41,725 nucleotides of DNA, from contig NZ_LIPN01000027.1 of the NCBI RefSeq assembly GCF_001418325.1, positions 1 to 41,725 of the forward strand, given 5' to 3'. The position numbers and the translations under genes are program-made. This document shows, one piece after another, positions 40,292-41,725 of this stretch; within the stretch, counting starts at the first letter, position 1; every line of letters starts with the position of its first letter. Below the pieces are notes generated by a model. That model saw only the letters and a program-made list of their open reading frames with translations. It was not told the origin of the DNA and made no database searches. The stretch is from Streptomyces atriruber. GTDB lineage: Bacteria; Actinomycetota; Actinomycetes; Streptomycetales; Streptomycetaceae.

Positions 40292-40753
40292 ATGTCGTCT
40301 CCGTTGAGGGTTGCCGTGTGCTGCGGCGCCGTGCTGGCCGCCGTGCTGGCGGGCGGGTGTGCCGCGGAGCCCCGGGGGCTGCGGGTGGAGGGGCCCGCGC
40401 TGCAGCCCTCGCGGGCGGCCGGGCCCGTCTATCTGGCCGACGCCGCCGGACTGGCGCTGCAGCAGCCGACGTCGGCGCAGCTCACCGAGGACGTCGTGCT
40501 CTCGGAGTTGAGCTGGCGGGACTGGGGCGGGCCGACCGCGCGGGCCACCGGGAAGCTCGGCGGCCCGTGGTGCCGCCCCAAGTGCTCCGGCGAGCCCTAC
40601 GACGCGACGCTGACGCTCAGCGGCCTGGAGCAGCAGGAGCGCTTGGCGTACTACCGGCGGGCCACCGTCGAGCCGAAGCAGCCGACGGACCTCCCCGCGG
40701 CGGCGGTGAACGTGCAGTTCCAGGGGATCCGGCTGTCGGTCCCGGATCTCTGA
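40292..40753 (+). CDS. Putative lipoprotein upstream of a sensor kinase
   Basis: The 153-aa protein has a signal peptide with a lipobox ending at Cys23 (AAVLAGGCAAEP), so it is anchored to the outer face of the membrane. The mature part shows a WRDWGG motif and a closely spaced cysteine pair (GGPWCRPKCSGEP) that could form a disulfide, then beta-rich sequence. No known enzyme domain is recognised. Only 16 bp separate it from the sensor kinase gene on the same strand. It may modulate that kinase, as accessory lipoproteins such as CseA do (analogy only). Confidence 0.72.
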   Translation: MSSPLRVAVCCGAVLAAVLAGGCAAEPRGLRVEGPALQPSRAAGPVYLADAAGLALQQPTSAQLTEDVVLSELSWRDWGGPTARATGKLGGPWCRPKCSGEPYDATLTLSGLEQQERLAYYRRATVEPKQPTDLPAAAVNVQFQGIRLSVPDL

Positions 40754-40769
40754 GGGCGCGGGGAGCGGC

Positions 40770-41725
40770 ATGGGACTGCGTACCAAGATCGGTATCGCCA
40801 TCGCGGGCACCGCGGCGCTGGTGTCCGTGGTGATGGGGCTGCTCGTGCACCATCGCACCGTCGACGCGCAGTACGCGGGCGCGCGCAGTCAGATCGGGGA
40901 CCGGCTGCAGACCGCCGTGCAGGACCACGCGGCCGGGGTCGACGGGGACCGCACTCTCATCGACCCCGTCGATCTGCCGGGGCCGCTCGCCGGGGCCGTG
41001 GCGAACGGGCAGTGGGGCGTCTATCTGGACCGGAGCGGGCGCATTCCGCAGCTGTGGGCGGCGAGCAAGTACGGCAAGGAGATCGTCGCGCTGAAGCGGC
41101 CGTACGACAGGGAGGTGGCGACCGTACGGGATCTGGACCGGGTGCTGTGGATCTCGGGCGGCTTCGGGACGGCGCTCGCCTGTGTGGCCGGGCTGCTCGT
41201 CGCCACCCGGCTCGGGCGGCGTCTCAGGACGAAGGCCGGGGCGGCGCAGCGCATCGCGGACGGGGATCTGACGGCGCGGCTGCCGCTGCATGGCAAGGAC
41301 GAGATCACCCAGCTCGCCGCCGCCGTGAACACCATGGCCGACGCGCTCGCCGCCCGGCTGCAGGCCGAGCGCGAGGTGACGGCGAACATCGCGCACGAAC
41401 TGCGCACCCCGGTGGCCGGCATGGTGACGGCGGCCGGGCTGCTGCCACCGGGGCGCCCCGCCGAACTGGTGCGGGAGTCCGCGGGGCGGCTGCGGGAGCT
41501 CGTCGACGACGTCATAGAGGTGGCGCGGCTCGACGCGGCGGGGGAGCAGGTCGCCGCCGAGACGTGCGAACTGGGCGCGCTGGTGCGCAGGTCGGCCGCC
41601 GCGGGGGCCGCGGGCGCGGCGGGCGTGACGGTCGACGTGGTGCGGGACGTGGAGGTGGTGACGGATCCGCGGCGGGTGGAGCGGGTGGTCGCCAACCTCG
41701 TCAGCAACGCGCTGCGGCACGGGGC
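40770..41725 (+). CDS. Sensor histidine kinase (truncated by window end)
   Basis: At least 318 residues are present. TM1 is at ~7-25 (IGIAIAGTAALVSVVMGLLV), followed by a ~95-residue extracellular sensor region and TM2 (VLWISGGFGTALACVAGLLVATRLG). A HAMP domain comes next (RLRTKAGAAQRIADGDLTARLPLHGKDEITQLAAAVNTMADAL), then HisKA with the H-box ANIAHELRTPVAG (phospho-acceptor His), and the start of the ATPase N-box (VVANLVSNALRHG). The catalytic G-boxes lie beyond the window. ATG at 40770 has GGGAG upstream. The preceding lipoprotein gene is probably co-transcribed; the response regulator is not in the window. Confidence 0.9.
   Translation, partial: MGLRTKIGIAIAGTAALVSVVMGLLVHHRTVDAQYAGARSQIGDRLQTAVQDHAAGVDGDRTLIDPVDLPGPLAGAVANGQWGVYLDRSGRIPQLWAASKYGKEIVALKRPYDREVATVRDLDRVLWISGGFGTALACVAGLLVATRLGRRLRTKAGAAQRIADGDLTARLPLHGKDEITQLAAAVNTMADALAARLQAEREVTANIAHELRTPVAGMVTAAGLLPPGRPAELVRESAGRLRELVDDVIEVARLDAAGEQVAAETCELGALVRRSAAAGAAGAAGVTVDVVRDVEVVTDPRRVERVVANLVSNALRHG

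Overview
The window is high-GC, codes densely on both strands, uses many GTG/TTG starts and shows strong third-position GC bias. Its gene content (an HrdD-type sigma factor, a SepX/GlpR divisome protein, Tat-like and lipoprotein substrate-binding proteins, an L,D-transpeptidase lipoprotein) points to the chromosome of a Streptomyces or close relative. From memory, the flanks follow the conserved core order of S. coelicolor around hrdD-fruRKA and galU-moeA-rimJ. No insertion sequence, phage gene or CRISPR array was seen.

Left part (1-12.98 kb): a decayed GNAT remnant, hrdD behind a sequence matching the SigR promoter consensus, a WYL regulator divergent from a 14-TM MFS pump, an orphan sugar-binding lipoprotein divergent from a TetR regulator, the fructose operon fruR-fruK-fruA, a small membrane protein under a DevR/DosR-like box, an uncharacterised protein, a 31-bp tandem repeat and an L,D-transpeptidase lipoprotein.

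Centre (13-24.8 kb): a minus-strand run cbiX-ltrA-P1 peptidase faces a plus-strand set nirBD (one fused protein)-narK-pflB-pflA. These genes read as a low-oxygen/redox module. CbiX inserts iron into sirohydrochlorin for siroheme, which the nitrite reductase needs. NarK moves nitrate/nitrite and NirBD burns NADH to reduce nitrite. PflB and its activase convert pyruvate to acetyl-CoA and formate. Upstream of pflB lies a perfect palindrome matching the Rex (NADH/NAD+ sensor) operator, plus two DevR/OsdR-like boxes. Another DevR-like box lies upstream of nirBD. A glycyl-radical pyruvate formate-lyase under apparent Rex and DevR control in a supposedly strictly aerobic lineage is the most interesting system here.

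Right part (24.5-41.7 kb): a small conserved protein, MscL, a SAF-domain protein, methylthioadenosine phosphorylase, an FmdB-type zinc-ribbon protein with a near-perfect CIRCE (HrcA) element directly upstream, an MFS transporter, a K+/H+ antiporter that apparently starts at CTG, a penicillin-acylase-family Ntn hydrolase with a Gly-Thr linker, and 5-formyl-THF cyclo-ligase. Then comes a plus-strand run galU-glp(moeA)-moaC-mogA-rimJ-sepX/glpR. It combines UDP-glucose and molybdenum-cofactor enzymes with the gephyrin-like Glp and its membrane receptor GlpR/SepX. In this run rimJ also appears to start at CTG, overlapping the mogA stop. A tRNA-Ala(CGC), a lipoprotein and a truncated sensor histidine kinase close the window.
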